A stretch of 64,000 bases of DNA, taken from the NCBI GenBank assembly GCA_003352285.1, contig QQVN01000005.1, positions 534,380 to 598,379 on the forward strand. Direction: 5' to 3'. The notes beneath the pieces are model-generated. The model was not told the origin of the DNA, did no database searches, and was given only the letters and a program-made list of their open reading frames with translations. Below are positions 45,867-55,422 of the stretch, piece after piece (within the stretch, counting starts at the first letter, position 1; each line of letters opens with the position of its first letter). Source of the stretch: Thermoproteota archaeon (lineage in GTDB: Archaea; Thermoproteota; Nitrososphaeria; Nitrososphaerales; Nitrosopumilaceae). The position numbers and the translations under genes were made by a program.

Positions 45867-47264
45867 TTGTCAGAATTTGAAAGTTTAATTGAAAAGTTAT
45901 TGGAGCAAAAACCAGATCTTTCCAAAACAGATGTTGAAGAAATGATTAAACAGAAAAAAGAAAAGATTGGCGCAGGTTATTTGACAGACCAAGGTGCCTT
46001 GTTTTTAATTGCCTCGGATTATGGGATTACATTATCAGAACCACCAAAAACGGAAATGAATTTAAAAGATCTTTACGTGGGAGCGAAAGAAATTTCGTTA
46101 CAAACAAGAGTTTTAAACATGTCACCAGCAAAACAATATTCAAGAAAAGATGGTTCTCCATTCTTTCTACGAACTATGACGGTTTATGATGGAGATTCAA
46201 CTGCAAGTGTCAAGTTATGGGATGAAAAGGCAAAGCTTCCTGCAATTAATCAATTAAAGCCAGGAGATCTGATCAAGATAATCAAAGCGTATGTAAAGTC
46301 AGATTTTAATGGATTACCCACAATTAATGTAGGCTCAGGTTCTAGTATCGAATCTACAGACGAAGATAGTTCCATTCCATCTATTGAATCAATAACAAAA
46401 GATGTTAGTGAAATTCAAGAGGGACAAAAGGATCTAGTAGTTTCTGGTTTGTTGGATGGTCCTATTACTTCAATGCAGTTTACAAATTCTAGAGGACAAC
46501 CTGGCAGTGCGCTTAGATTGAGATTGAAAGGAAAAGATGGTAATTCGACAAGAATCGTTCTTTGGGGTAAGAATGATGAGGACATTCCAAAAGTTGTTGC
46601 TCCCAATACTAAAGTACGATTATTGGGTACAAAGGTAAAAACTGGAACTCAGGGATTAGAAATTCATGGAAATGAATCCACAATCATGGATATTGAAGGA
46701 ACTTCTGAAATAAAGCCCATTGTTACTAGAATTATTTCAATAACAACCAACGAATCAGGAAATAAAATGGTAATAGGTGTGGACAAAGAAAAAAATCTAT
46801 TCAACATCACTGATTTTTCAGAAAATCTAAACCAATTCTCTGAAGGAGATATGATTGAGTGTATGCCTTCAAAGTTATTTGGCAATGCAATAACAGTTGA
46901 TAGCGATTCATTTGTTAGAAGAGTGGATGATGATCCTTCTATTCCCACCAGAGAAAAGACGAGGACAAAAATTTCAGATGTGAAAGTTGGAGAATCATAC
47001 TGCATAGAGGCAATTGTTTTAAAAATTCCGGAAAGACGTGAGATTCAGACAAAAACAGGAGAAATGGTTCTACTAGGAGAAATGTTTGTTGAAGATGATA
47101 GTGGACAAATTTGGGTTAAAGGATGGAGAAATCAAGCAAGACTAATTGACAAATGTAGTATCGGTGAAATAATTTCAATTACCGGAGTTAATGCAAAAGC
47201 TGGATTAGAAGGAAGAGTCGAACTTACACTTTCAGCATTTTCAACAATTAATAAAAAAAATTAA
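45867..47264 (+). CDS. Replication protein A (single-stranded DNA-binding, multi-OB fold)
   Basis: 465 residues. The N-terminal helical part (EFESLIEKLLEQKPDLSKTDVEEMIKQKKEKIG) is typical of archaeal RPA, followed by OB-folds recognised by RTMTVYDGDSTASVKLWDEKA (about 98-118), LRLRLKGKDGNSTRIVLWGKN and MFVEDDSGQIWVKGWRNQA. It coats ssDNA in replication and repair. The start is TTG (the ATG 4 nt earlier is out of frame and stops quickly). Its stop shares TTAA with the converging helicase gene. Confidence 0.93.
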   Translation: MSEFESLIEKLLEQKPDLSKTDVEEMIKQKKEKIGAGYLTDQGALFLIASDYGITLSEPPKTEMNLKDLYVGAKEISLQTRVLNMSPAKQYSRKDGSPFFLRTMTVYDGDSTASVKLWDEKAKLPAINQLKPGDLIKIIKAYVKSDFNGLPTINVGSGSSIESTDEDSSIPSIESITKDVSEIQEGQKDLVVSGLLDGPITSMQFTNSRGQPGSALRLRLKGKDGNSTRIVLWGKNDEDIPKVVAPNTKVRLLGTKVKTGTQGLEIHGNESTIMDIEGTSEIKPIVTRIISITTNESGNKMVIGVDKEKNLFNITDFSENLNQFSEGDMIECMPSKLFGNAITVDSDSFVRRVDDDPSIPTREKTRTKISDVKVGESYCIEAIVLKIPERREIQTKTGEMVLLGEMFVEDDSGQIWVKGWRNQARLIDKCSIGEIISITGVNAKAGLEGRVELTLSAFSTINKKN

Positions 47265-50014
47265 GAATCCCAAAATCCTCTATTCATTACATATTGTCTT
47301 TCTGCTTCATAGATTTGTTTATAGAGAATTTCATCATCAACCATATTACGTAAAATTCTGGCTGCAGTATCAACACCTATTCCATATCCAGAGAGTACTA
47401 TCAAAGCTGTTTTTCCAAAATTTGCCAATAACGAAGAAGTTTTCCATGCGCGAGTGTATTTGTGTAATTCATCTTTGGTGAGTTTTTTTCCAGTGACTTT
47501 TTTTCGAATAATTTTTGGTAGATCGTGATCAGAGTAAAATGTGGCAGAAATTTGTTTACCTTTACAATATGGACAAGCTCGAATAGTTTCAACTTCATTG
47601 GTTTCAACAATTCTTTCCCATTTCCCACATCGTGCGCATACAAGCCTATGTTTTGTCTTAAAAAGACGCTTTTTCACTAGGTCAAGTACACCTTTATCGA
47701 TATTTGCAGGGGATGAATAATATTTTGAAGTATGATCTAAAATTGGCTCAGATAGTTTAGAAAATTTATCTAATTCATACCAATGAATCTGAATTTCTTT
47801 ATCTACTATTTTTTGAAGTGTTTTTTCTGTACCTGGTAAATCGTACTTGTCATGATATAATTCTCGTAATGCCTCTTTTACTAATGGAGTTTGAGAATAT
47901 CTTTCATATAAGAATCTGGCAGATTTTCTATCATAAATGGCCTCTCTACCTACAACACCAAATTTCTTAGCTACACACCATGTTCTCCAATTTACATTGT
48001 GAGTACCAGATAATGAAGCAGTGACAATTGAATGAAGATCATAGTTATCAGTGATGACATTTCTAAACATTTCCTCATTTATTCTTGAACGAGATGTTAA
48101 AGCAATTCTATATGCATCGGATCTTGATTCTACAATATAGCCTAACATTGATGATAGCATTGAAGAAAGCAATGTAGCTAATGTGGAATTAATTTTTGTT
48201 CCAAAACATGCATGTATTACAATTGCACCTTGAGTTTTAACAGATTCAACAACAATGTTGTCTTCATTAGGAACTAAATCATAATTTAGTTTTGAGATTT
48301 CTTTATTTAGTAAAGACAGGGTACCGTGTTTTACTTTAGTTCTAAAATTCCCAACCTTTTTTGCCGTACTATAATCAATTGGAATATTTTCACCTTCCCA
48401 ATATGGTACAGTCACACCACCTGAACGAAAAGGCTCAACATTTACAGATAATCCTTTTTCGTCAACGTTAAGAATTCTCCACTGAGAACCACGTAAAACA
48501 AATACATTTCCTGATTCGCCAAAATCCCCTACAAATCTTTGATCTAGAGTTCCAATAATTTTTTTACCTATTGAATCAAAAACTTTGAATTTTAGTATAT
48601 CTGGAATTGTGGACAAATTTTCAAAGTAATATCTGAACGATTTTCCTTTTTTAATAAAAGTCATTTTTTCTCTATTGAAAAATAACAAAAAATTAGAATC
48701 TAAAAGTTCAATGACATTAACTAAATCCTCGAGAGTCAGATTTCTGTATGGGTATGCATTTGTTAGTAAACTAAATGCATCTTCAATACTAACCTCTCCA
48801 ATTTGCATACTTAATCCTACAAGATGATGAGCTAAAACATCCAATGAACCATCATGAATTTTTTGCTCCTCTATGGATTGATCTTTTATTCTATCAAGAA
48901 TTGCAGTTGCCTCAAACTCATCATCAGGATTATTTGTAATTATCATACCTTTTGCTGAAGAACTCCTGTTATGTTTACTACGTCCTATTCTTTGGACTAA
49001 TTTGGAAACTTGTCTTGGAGATCCATAATGAATTACCAGTTCTATTGAACCAATATCTAGTCCTAATTCCAATGATGATGTACATACAACAATTCCGGAT
49101 TTTCCATCTCTTAGTGATAATTCAGTTTCTTCACGCACATTTTTTGATAAGGAGCCGTGATGAAGCTCAATGTTTATAGAAGATTTTTCTTTTAGAATAG
49201 AAGCAAGAAACTCTGCCTCACCTCTAGTGTTTGTAAATAAGAGAACGGGAGATTTTAGATCTAATTTAGTAACATAGTAGATGATAAAAGTTGCAACATC
49301 AGATATAGTGCCTTCAATATAATTTACTTCTACATCATATTTTCGAACAGATGTGTCTTGAATTATTTTATATTTTCTTTTTGTTCCAACGACAAATTTG
49401 GCTGCATCTTCTATATTACCTACAGTAGCAGAAAGTCCTATTCTAGTAATCTCTTTAGATGAATTAAATTGCAAACGTTCTAAGCTAAGAGAAAGTTGAG
49501 TTCCTCTTTCACTAGAAAGTAATTCATGTACCTCATCAATAACTATCCATTCTAATGCTGATAAAGCGTCTAACATTTTTTTCTGAGTTAATAGAATTAC
49601 TAAGGTTTCCGGAGTTGTAATTAAAACATCAGGTGGATTATTAGTTATTTTTCTTCGAGCAGTTTGTGTTGTATCTCCATGACGTATTTCTAGACTTAAT
49701 TGATTAAACTCTGCATATCTAGTAATTCTTCTAAATACATCACGGTTTAATGCTCGTAATGGTGTAACATATAGAACCTTAATTTTTCCTAACGTTTTAG
49801 TATTTTTTACATGTTGAAAAATTGGTATTACAGAACACTCAGTTTTGCCAGAACCTGTGGGTGCAATAACTAATGAATCTTTTTTTTGAAAAATTATTGG
49901 TGTTGCTTTTTTTTGGATTTCTGTGAGCTCAGTAAACCCTAATTCTTTGAATGTAGAAAGGATTTCGTTATCAAGTAGTTGATTCTTCTGTTTGTCTTGT
50001 TCTAGCTCTTTCAT
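47261..50014 (-). CDS. Lhr-type superfamily 2 DNA helicase
   Basis: 917 residues. Q-like motif GFTELTEIQKKATPII, Walker A APTGSGKTE, DEVH in VIDEVHEL, motif III LSATVG, motif V and VI (SKLVQRIGRSKHNR), then the long Lhr C-terminal winged-helix and beta-barrel domains with zinc motif CARCGKWERIVETN and CPYCKGK. Lhr helicases unwind DNA in repair or replication restart. Start ATG 50014 lies inside the 3' part of a tiny upstream gene. Confidence 0.95.
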   Translation of the reverse strand: MKELEQDKQKNQLLDNEILSTFKELGFTELTEIQKKATPIIFQKKDSLVIAPTGSGKTECSVIPIFQHVKNTKTLGKIKVLYVTPLRALNRDVFRRITRYAEFNQLSLEIRHGDTTQTARRKITNNPPDVLITTPETLVILLTQKKMLDALSALEWIVIDEVHELLSSERGTQLSLSLERLQFNSSKEITRIGLSATVGNIEDAAKFVVGTKRKYKIIQDTSVRKYDVEVNYIEGTISDVATFIIYYVTKLDLKSPVLLFTNTRGEAEFLASILKEKSSINIELHHGSLSKNVREETELSLRDGKSGIVVCTSSLELGLDIGSIELVIHYGSPRQVSKLVQRIGRSKHNRSSSAKGMIITNNPDDEFEATAILDRIKDQSIEEQKIHDGSLDVLAHHLVGLSMQIGEVSIEDAFSLLTNAYPYRNLTLEDLVNVIELLDSNFLLFFNREKMTFIKKGKSFRYYFENLSTIPDILKFKVFDSIGKKIIGTLDQRFVGDFGESGNVFVLRGSQWRILNVDEKGLSVNVEPFRSGGVTVPYWEGENIPIDYSTAKKVGNFRTKVKHGTLSLLNKEISKLNYDLVPNEDNIVVESVKTQGAIVIHACFGTKINSTLATLLSSMLSSMLGYIVESRSDAYRIALTSRSRINEEMFRNVITDNYDLHSIVTASLSGTHNVNWRTWCVAKKFGVVGREAIYDRKSARFLYERYSQTPLVKEALRELYHDKYDLPGTEKTLQKIVDKEIQIHWYELDKFSKLSEPILDHTSKYYSSPANIDKGVLDLVKKRLFKTKHRLVCARCGKWERIVETNEVETIRACPYCKGKQISATFYSDHDLPKIIRKKVTGKKLTKDELHKYTRAWKTSSLLANFGKTALIVLSGYGIGVDTAARILRNMVDDEILYKQIYEAERQYVMNRGFWDS

Positions 50015-50090
50015 ATACCATCACGCCAACTAGGCCAAGGGCAAACAATATCACTGTAACTATAGGAATAGAATCAAAAATTCCTGCCAT
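49971..50090 (-). CDS. Tiny single-span membrane protein overlapping the helicase start
   Basis: 39 residues, MAGIFDSIPIVTVILFALGL and onward: a short N-terminal part, one hydrophobic span (about 9-26), then a basic stretch ERARTR and a polar tail. ATG at 50088-50090, stop TGA at 49971-49973. It overlaps the first 44 nt of the Lhr gene in another frame. The hydrophobic-then-basic pattern is typical of small membrane proteins and the start is next to an AT-rich promoter region, but nothing proves translation. Confidence 0.5.
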   Translation of the reverse strand: MAGIFDSIPIVTVILFALGLVGVMVYERARTRQTEESTT

Positions 50091-50112
50091 AATTTTATGA
50101 TAATTTACAGGG

Positions 50113-50772
50113 TTAAATAGATTGATACGTTTCTTCTAATCCTTTTGCTGAAATTAAAAATGAAAAACTACCAGAATTTGATATGCTTTCTACATATCCA
50201 ATGTGTTTTGAGTTTGATTTTGAGAGGCGAATTTTTACATGAGTAAAGAAGCTTATTGCTCTTGAAAGATTTTCAATATTTTTGTCTATGTTATGCCGCA
50301 CTGTATTTGTTACTATTATAGGAATTTTTTTTTCTAGTGCTATAATAGATAGTTCATGCATGAAATTCATAAAAGAGATCGTTTTTTGAAGAGATTGTTC
50401 ATCCTTTGAGTATTCAAATGAGAATAACTCACTGACGTTATCAATTATGATTAAACCATAATTGGATGTTGGTATATTTTTAAAATAATTTACTTGCTCG
50501 CTGGTGTTTGTAATTCTAGATACCATGATATTATCTAGTAATTTAACATTTATTTTTTGTAAATTCATAATTTCTAATAATCTCTCTGGTCTAAATTCAC
50601 CAGTTGTATCTAAAAATAAAATTTTTTCATTACTACTGAGAAAATTAATTATTATCTGAAGTGCTAGTTGAGTCTTACCAGTACTACTTTCACCATAAAT
50701 ATCAATGATGTTACCATTTTTGATACCTCCACCCAAAATCTCATCTAATTTTTGCAATCCTGTACTAATCAT
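50113..50772 (-). CDS. RadB-like RecA-family ATPase
   Basis: 219 residues, the usual RadB size (no N-terminal HhH domain). LDEILGGGIKNGNIIDIYGESSTGKTQ includes Walker A (GESSTGKT), with Walker B in YGLIIIDNVSELF and IPIIVTNTVRHN near loop 2. RadB proteins are RadA paralogues that assist recombination. The gene lies 22 nt upstream of the tiny membrane protein and is divergent from the Lsm gene. Confidence 0.85.
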   Translation of the reverse strand: MISTGLQKLDEILGGGIKNGNIIDIYGESSTGKTQLALQIIINFLSSNEKILFLDTTGEFRPERLLEIMNLQKINVKLLDNIMVSRITNTSEQVNYFKNIPTSNYGLIIIDNVSELFSFEYSKDEQSLQKTISFMNFMHELSIIALEKKIPIIVTNTVRHNIDKNIENLSRAISFFTHVKIRLSKSNSKHIGYVESISNSGSFSFLISAKGLEETYQSI

Positions 50773-50871
50773 TGTCTGAATATTTGATGATTTTATGAAA
50801 AATAAAGGAATCTCATTTCAAAATCTTAAGAGGCAAGGCTTTTATTCTGGATAACATCGTATGCAAAACAA

Positions 50872-51123
50872 GTGAATAATCTGTCTCAAACAAGTGCAAA
50901 AAGACCACTAACAACACTTCAAAAAAGTACTAAAAAGAAAGTCACGGTAAGACTGAAAAATGAAGTAGAGTATAAGGGGAAAATGGATAATGTTGATTCA
51001 TACATGAATTTGATTATGACTGATGCAGAAGAGCTCCACGAAGACAAAGTGATTGCTAATTACGGCAGAGTTATCGTTAGAGGTAACAATGTTTTATTTA
51101 TCAAATTAGAAAATGAACTCTAG
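50872..51123 (+). CDS. Sm-like (Lsm) RNA-binding protein
   Basis: 83 residues. Sm1 motif VTVRLKNEVEYKGKMDNVDSYMNLIMTDAEE and Sm2 motif ANYGRVIVRGNNVLFIKLE are complete; an N-terminal Ser/Lys-rich tail of about 20 residues precedes them. Forms a heptameric or hexameric RNA-binding ring. The start is GTG. It precedes metK by 13 nt, with an SD-like TTAGGAG (51124-51130) between. Confidence 0.93.
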   Translation: MNNLSQTSAKRPLTTLQKSTKKKVTVRLKNEVEYKGKMDNVDSYMNLIMTDAEELHEDKVIANYGRVIVRGNNVLFIKLENEL

Positions 51124-51136
51124 TTAGGAGTTTATT

Positions 51137-52303
51137 ATGACTAAAAATTTTCTGTTTACTTCTGAATCTGTGACTGAAGGACATCCGGACAAAATTTGTG
51201 ACCAAATTTCAGATGCCATTCTCGATGAATACCTAAGGCAGGACCCGGACTCACGAGTAGCAGTTGAAACCATGACAACTACAGGATTTGTAGCAGTGGC
51301 AGGAGAGGTAACATCAAAAGCGAATTTTGGAAAAACCGAACAAGAGAGACTTGTAAGAAATACAATAAAAGAAATTGGATATGATGATCCAGACTTACTT
51401 TTTGATGCAGATTCCTGTGAAGTAATGCTTCGATTACATTCACAAAGTCCTGACATTAGTCAAGGAGTTACAGCTACCGCAGACAAGGATCAAGGGGCAG
51501 GAGATCAAGGGTTGATGTTTGGTTATGCATCAAATGAAACAGAAGAGCTAATGCCTTTACCTATACTTTTAGCTCATAAATTAACAAAAAAGTTATCAGA
51601 AGTAAGAAAGTCAAAAGAACTTCCATGGGTAAGACCTGACGGCAAATCTCAAGTTTCTGTACGATATGAAGATGATAAACCAAAAAGGATTGAAACAATT
51701 GTAGTTTCTACTCAACATGCTCCAAACATTTCAAACGATGAAATAACCAAATCAATAATTAACAAAGTAATAAAACCAGTTTGTAACGAATGGTGGAATG
51801 ATCAGATAAAAATTCATGTAAATCCTACTGGGAAATTCGAAATAGGAGGTCCTCATGGTGATGCCGGTCTTACGGGTAGAAAAATTATTGTCGATACATA
51901 TGGTGGATATGGAAGACATGGTGGTGGTGCTTTTTCAGGAAAAGATCCATCTAAAGTAGATAGATCCGCATGTTACATGTGTAGATATATTGCAAAAAAT
52001 ATTGTTGCCGCAGGTCTTGCTGATAGATGCGAAGTTCAAGTTGCCTATGCAATAGGAGTAGCTGATCCTGTTTCGTTAATGGTAAATACATTTGGAACAA
52101 ATAAGATTCCTGAAGAAGATATTGAAAGTATTTCAAGAAAGCATTTTGATATGAGACCATCTGCCATTATCACTCAGCTAAATCTAAAAAGACCCATTTA
52201 CAAAAAATCAGCTGCTTATGGTCATTTTGGCAGGAATGAACCTGAATTTGGATGGGAGAAAACGGATAAGGCAGATGTACTAAGAAAGACTGCTGGACTT
52301 TAA
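51137..52303 (+). CDS. metK: S-adenosylmethionine synthetase, bacterial/eukaryotic type
   Basis: 388 residues. Signatures [32 protein letters not shown] and the P-loop region [20 protein letters not shown] followed by GGGAFSGKD place it in the bacterial/eukaryotic MetK family rather than the archaeal MAT family (PF01941), which is common in archaea. It makes SAM from methionine and ATP, needed by the many methyltransferases and the tetraether synthase here. Translated after an SD GGAG. The end overlaps the converging SDR gene by 24 nt. Confidence 0.96.
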   Translation: MTKNFLFTSESVTEGHPDKICDQISDAILDEYLRQDPDSRVAVETMTTTGFVAVAGEVTSKANFGKTEQERLVRNTIKEIGYDDPDLLFDADSCEVMLRLHSQSPDISQGVTATADKDQGAGDQGLMFGYASNETEELMPLPILLAHKLTKKLSEVRKSKELPWVRPDGKSQVSVRYEDDKPKRIETIVVSTQHAPNISNDEITKSIINKVIKPVCNEWWNDQIKIHVNPTGKFEIGGPHGDAGLTGRKIIVDTYGGYGRHGGGAFSGKDPSKVDRSACYMCRYIAKNIVAAGLADRCEVQVAYAIGVADPVSLMVNTFGTNKIPEEDIESISRKHFDMRPSAIITQLNLKRPIYKKSAAYGHFGRNEPEFGWEKTDKADVLRKTAGL

Positions 52304-53134
52304 AATATTTCTAAAACTTTCAAATTCTAAATTAGATATCTGTTTTAATTTTTTTGAACTACCAATGAAGTTTCCCACCAGAATGTGTAGATCATCCACA
52401 CCATATTGACTAGTAGGGTTTCTTATCGCATCACGATAAGCAATTTCAATATCAGTTTTTTTAATAATAGTTTTGGTAGAAGATACAAATAATTTCACAA
52501 ATTTTTCATAAGAAATAATTTCAGATCCAACTAAATCCAGAAGTTTATTAGAATATTTTTTTGAAGTTGCTGCATAAAATAATATTTTGACTACATCATT
52601 AATAGAAATAGGCTGTAAAGGAAAATTTCCAGATCCTGGAATTTTTATCACTCCACTACGGATTTGTTTTTTTAGATTTTTTGATAAATGATCGCTGGTT
52701 CCAATAATGTATGAAGGTCGAAAAATGGTATAGTCTAAACCGGACTTGATAATTTCTTGCTCTGCAAGATATTTTGAGATAAAATAATCTGTGGTTGAGT
52801 TTTTTGACGCTCCTAATCCGCTATTAAAAATAATTTTTTTAATTTTTGCTTTTTTAGATATTTGTAGAATTTTTTTTGTAAGAAGAAAATTGATATCATG
52901 ATAATTATTATCAAAGGTTTGCTTTCCAACACCTACTAGATGAACCATACATGAACAATTGATCAATTTTGAAGAAAGATCCTCTGAATAGTTTTTTGTG
53001 ACTACTTTAATTTCATTTTTGTAAGTTAGGAAGTTTTTTCTTCCTATGGCAACTACCGGAATATTTTGCTTGGAGAGAAATTTTCTTAAATTTTTGCCAA
53101 CAAATCCGGTAGCTCCAGTAATTGCAATTTTCAT
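52280..53134 (-). CDS. Atypical NAD(P)-binding SDR (NDUFA9/isoflavone-reductase-like)
   Basis: 284 residues. [23 protein letters not shown] (GxxGxxG), then [42 protein letters not shown], a motif set of the atypical SDR subgroup a5 / complex I NDUFA9-type proteins. It lacks an obvious classical YxxxK catalytic site; YFISK is the nearest match. It may help quinone or lipid metabolism, but the substrate is not known. Confidence 0.8.
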   Translation of the reverse strand: MKIAITGATGFVGKNLRKFLSKQNIPVVAIGRKNFLTYKNEIKVVTKNYSEDLSSKLINCSCMVHLVGVGKQTFDNNYHDINFLLTKKILQISKKAKIKKIIFNSGLGASKNSTTDYFISKYLAEQEIIKSGLDYTIFRPSYIIGTSDHLSKNLKKQIRSGVIKIPGSGNFPLQPISINDVVKILFYAATSKKYSNKLLDLVGSEIISYEKFVKLFVSSTKTIIKKTDIEIAYRDAIRNPTSQYGVDDLHILVGNFIGSSKKLKQISNLEFESFRNILKSSSLS

Positions 53135-53164
53135 TATAACGTATCATTAATGCCTGTTTGTTAA

Positions 53165-53187
53165 ATTTTTGGAATTCTTCCAAAAAT
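53165..53187. promoter_or_regulatory. 10-bp inverted repeat in the SDR/cbiD divergent region
   Basis: ATTTTTGGAA-TTC-TTCCAAAAAT is a perfect 10-bp inverted repeat. It lies in the 111-nt region between the minus-strand SDR start and the GTG of cbiD, upstream of the TATA-like AGAATTAATA (53216-53225) whose centre is 26 nt before cbiD. A dimeric regulator site is possible; as an RNA it would form a hairpin with a 3-nt loop. Confidence 0.4.
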
Positions 53188-53245
53188 GTTCTAATTACAA
53201 AATTGCTACCGGGAAGAATTAATACTGAATATTCATAACAAAAAT

Positions 53246-54331
53246 GTGACCGAAGAAAATAAAAAATTACGAACAGGCTTCACAACTGGAACATGTTCCA
53301 CTGCAGCATCCATGGCCTCAGTTTTATCAATTATCTATCAAAAGAAGATAGATTTTGTTGAAGTAGAATTACCTAAAGGTAATTCAATAAGAATTAAAAT
53401 TCATTCTTGTGTATTTGAGAAAAATTCAGCAAAATGTTCAGTAATTAAAGATGGAGGAGATGACCCAGATGTCACGCATGGAGCAGAAATCGTTGTTGAT
53501 GTAAGCATTACAGATCAAATTGGTCAAATTCAAATTAATGGTGGAATAGGAGTAGGGATTGTAACTAAGCCTGGTTTAGGATTAGAGATTAACAAACCGG
53601 CAATTAATCCAGTCCCAAAAAAAATGATTATTGATAATTTACTGCGTGTAGGAAAAGATTTGTTATCAAGAAAAGGAGTGAATGTAACTATTTCTGTCCC
53701 TAAAGGAAAAGAACTTGCTGTAAAAACAGATAACCCACGTCTTGGCATAGTGGGGGGAATATCTATTCTGGGAACTAGTGGCATAGTGATTCCATTTTCT
53801 ACAGCATCATATGCTGCATCAATAAGACAAAATCTTGATGTCTCTCTTGCAATGGGAGATAAGATTGTGGTGCTCACTACAGGAGGACGTAGTGAAACCT
53901 TTGCAAAAAATATTGTAGATTTACCAGAACATTGTTTTGTTCAAATGGGTGATTTTTCTGGATATACTATTCAACAGTGTGCAAAAAAAAATATTGAAAA
54001 AGCGTTTGTTGTAGGATTTATTGGAAAATTAGCAAAAATGGCAATGGGTGTAAAACAAACACATGTTAAAGGCTCTAAAGTAGATATGCAGTTTTTAGCT
54101 GATTTGGTAAAAAAAACAGGTTCTGATAATACAATTGTAGAGAGAGTAAAAGAAGCAAACACTGCAAGACATGTACTTGAGATAGTGAAAGAATCCAAAA
54201 ATTCAGATTTTTTTAAGTTGCTGTGCAAAGAGGTTTATTTACAAATGAGAAAACATTCTGAGAACAAAGTGCCAATCGAGATAATTTTGTTTGATTTTGA
54301 TGGGATAGTTCTAGAAAGATATTCTGAGTAG
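53246..54331 (+). CDS. cbiD: Cobalt-precorrin-5B C(1)-methyltransferase
   Basis: 361 residues. LRTGFTTGTCSTAASMASVL at the start, KDGGDDPDVTHGAEI and GIGVGIVTKPGLGLE, with GGISILGTSGIVIPFSTASY, are the CbiD family. It methylates C1 of cobalt-precorrin-5B in the anaerobic cobalamin pathway, with SAM. The start is GTG. First gene of a plus-strand cobalamin operon (cbiD, cbiG, cbiX, cbiC). Confidence 0.96.
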   Translation: MTEENKKLRTGFTTGTCSTAASMASVLSIIYQKKIDFVEVELPKGNSIRIKIHSCVFEKNSAKCSVIKDGGDDPDVTHGAEIVVDVSITDQIGQIQINGGIGVGIVTKPGLGLEINKPAINPVPKKMIIDNLLRVGKDLLSRKGVNVTISVPKGKELAVKTDNPRLGIVGGISILGTSGIVIPFSTASYAASIRQNLDVSLAMGDKIVVLTTGGRSETFAKNIVDLPEHCFVQMGDFSGYTIQQCAKKNIEKAFVVGFIGKLAKMAMGVKQTHVKGSKVDMQFLADLVKKTGSDNTIVERVKEANTARHVLEIVKESKNSDFFKLLCKEVYLQMRKHSENKVPIEIILFDFDGIVLERYSE

Positions 54332-54366
54332 TAAGGTATTTTATTCAATACAAAACGATCCTGATT

Positions 54367-55422
54367 GTGGAAAAAATTTCAATTATTGCTATTACAAAAA
54401 ATGGAATTAAAACTTCATTGAAATTAAAAGAAACATTCCCTAATTGGGAGGCATATGCACCTTCTAAATTCTCAGACAATAATCCAAAAATCAATTGGTT
54501 CCTAGAATCGACAACAGAGAAGATAGAGAAATTATTCAAAAACAATGAAGCTATTATTTGCTTATTTTCTTTAGGCGCAGTAATTAGGTTAATTTCTCCA
54601 CATCTCAAAGATAAAAAAACTGATCCTGCGGTAATTGTAATTGATGATCAATCAAATTTTGTAATCAGTGCACTTTCTGGTCACATAGGTGGCGCAAACA
54701 AGCTTACAGAAGACATAGCAAGAAAGATCGGTGCAACACCAGTTATAACAACTGCAGCAGATGTTAACAAAACAATCGCAGTAGATCTAGTAGGAAAAGA
54801 GTTTGGTTGGATTATTGATAATGATTCTAATGTAACAAAGATCAGTGCATTTATGGTAAATGAGGAAAAAATTGGCCTGTATCAAGATGCAGGAGAAAGA
54901 GATTGGTGGAAAAAAGAATTACCAAAAAACATAGTGGTTTGTTCATCCTTAGAGGAATTAGAGAAATCTAATGCAAAAGCATTTTTGATTATATCCGATA
55001 AAAAAATCAAAAAAGAGTTACTCGAAAAATCGGTTGTGTATAGACCAAAAACTTTGGTAGTAGGAGTGGGTCTTCATTGGGATACTTCAAAAGAAACCAT
55101 AAGAGAAGGTTTAGAGTTCTGTCTTGAAAAATTTAATTTGAGTAAAAAGAGCATTACAAAATTTACTTCAATAAAAAAGAAAGAAGATGTTCAAGGTTTG
55201 ATAGAAATTGCAAATGAAATGAATGTTTCATTAGTATATGTTCCAAAAGAGGAACTTGCCGATATTACTATACCAAATCCATCTTATGTAGTTAATACAT
55301 TTGAAGGAACGCCAAGTGTATCAGAAGCTTCAGCAATCAAAGTTTCAGGAGGAAAGTTAGTTGTAGAAAAGCAAAAATTCCCACCTAATCTTACAATTGC
55401 AATTGCGAGAATTGAAAAATGA
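54367..55422 (+). CDS. cbiG: Cobalt-precorrin-5A hydrolase
   Basis: 351 residues. CbiG N-terminal, middle and C-terminal domains: ICLFSLGAVIRLISPHLKDKKTDPAVIVID, ALSGHIGGANKLTEDIA and the C-terminal VVGVGLHWDTSKETI with the end GGKLVVEKQKFPPNLTIAIARI. It opens the lactone and releases acetaldehyde. Start is GTG, 35 nt after cbiD. It overlaps cbiX by 4 nt. Confidence 0.96.
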   Translation: MEKISIIAITKNGIKTSLKLKETFPNWEAYAPSKFSDNNPKINWFLESTTEKIEKLFKNNEAIICLFSLGAVIRLISPHLKDKKTDPAVIVIDDQSNFVISALSGHIGGANKLTEDIARKIGATPVITTAADVNKTIAVDLVGKEFGWIIDNDSNVTKISAFMVNEEKIGLYQDAGERDWWKKELPKNIVVCSSLEELEKSNAKAFLIISDKKIKKELLEKSVVYRPKTLVVGVGLHWDTSKETIREGLEFCLEKFNLSKKSITKFTSIKKKEDVQGLIEIANEMNVSLVYVPKEELADITIPNPSYVVNTFEGTPSVSEASAIKVSGGKLVVEKQKFPPNLTIAIARIEK

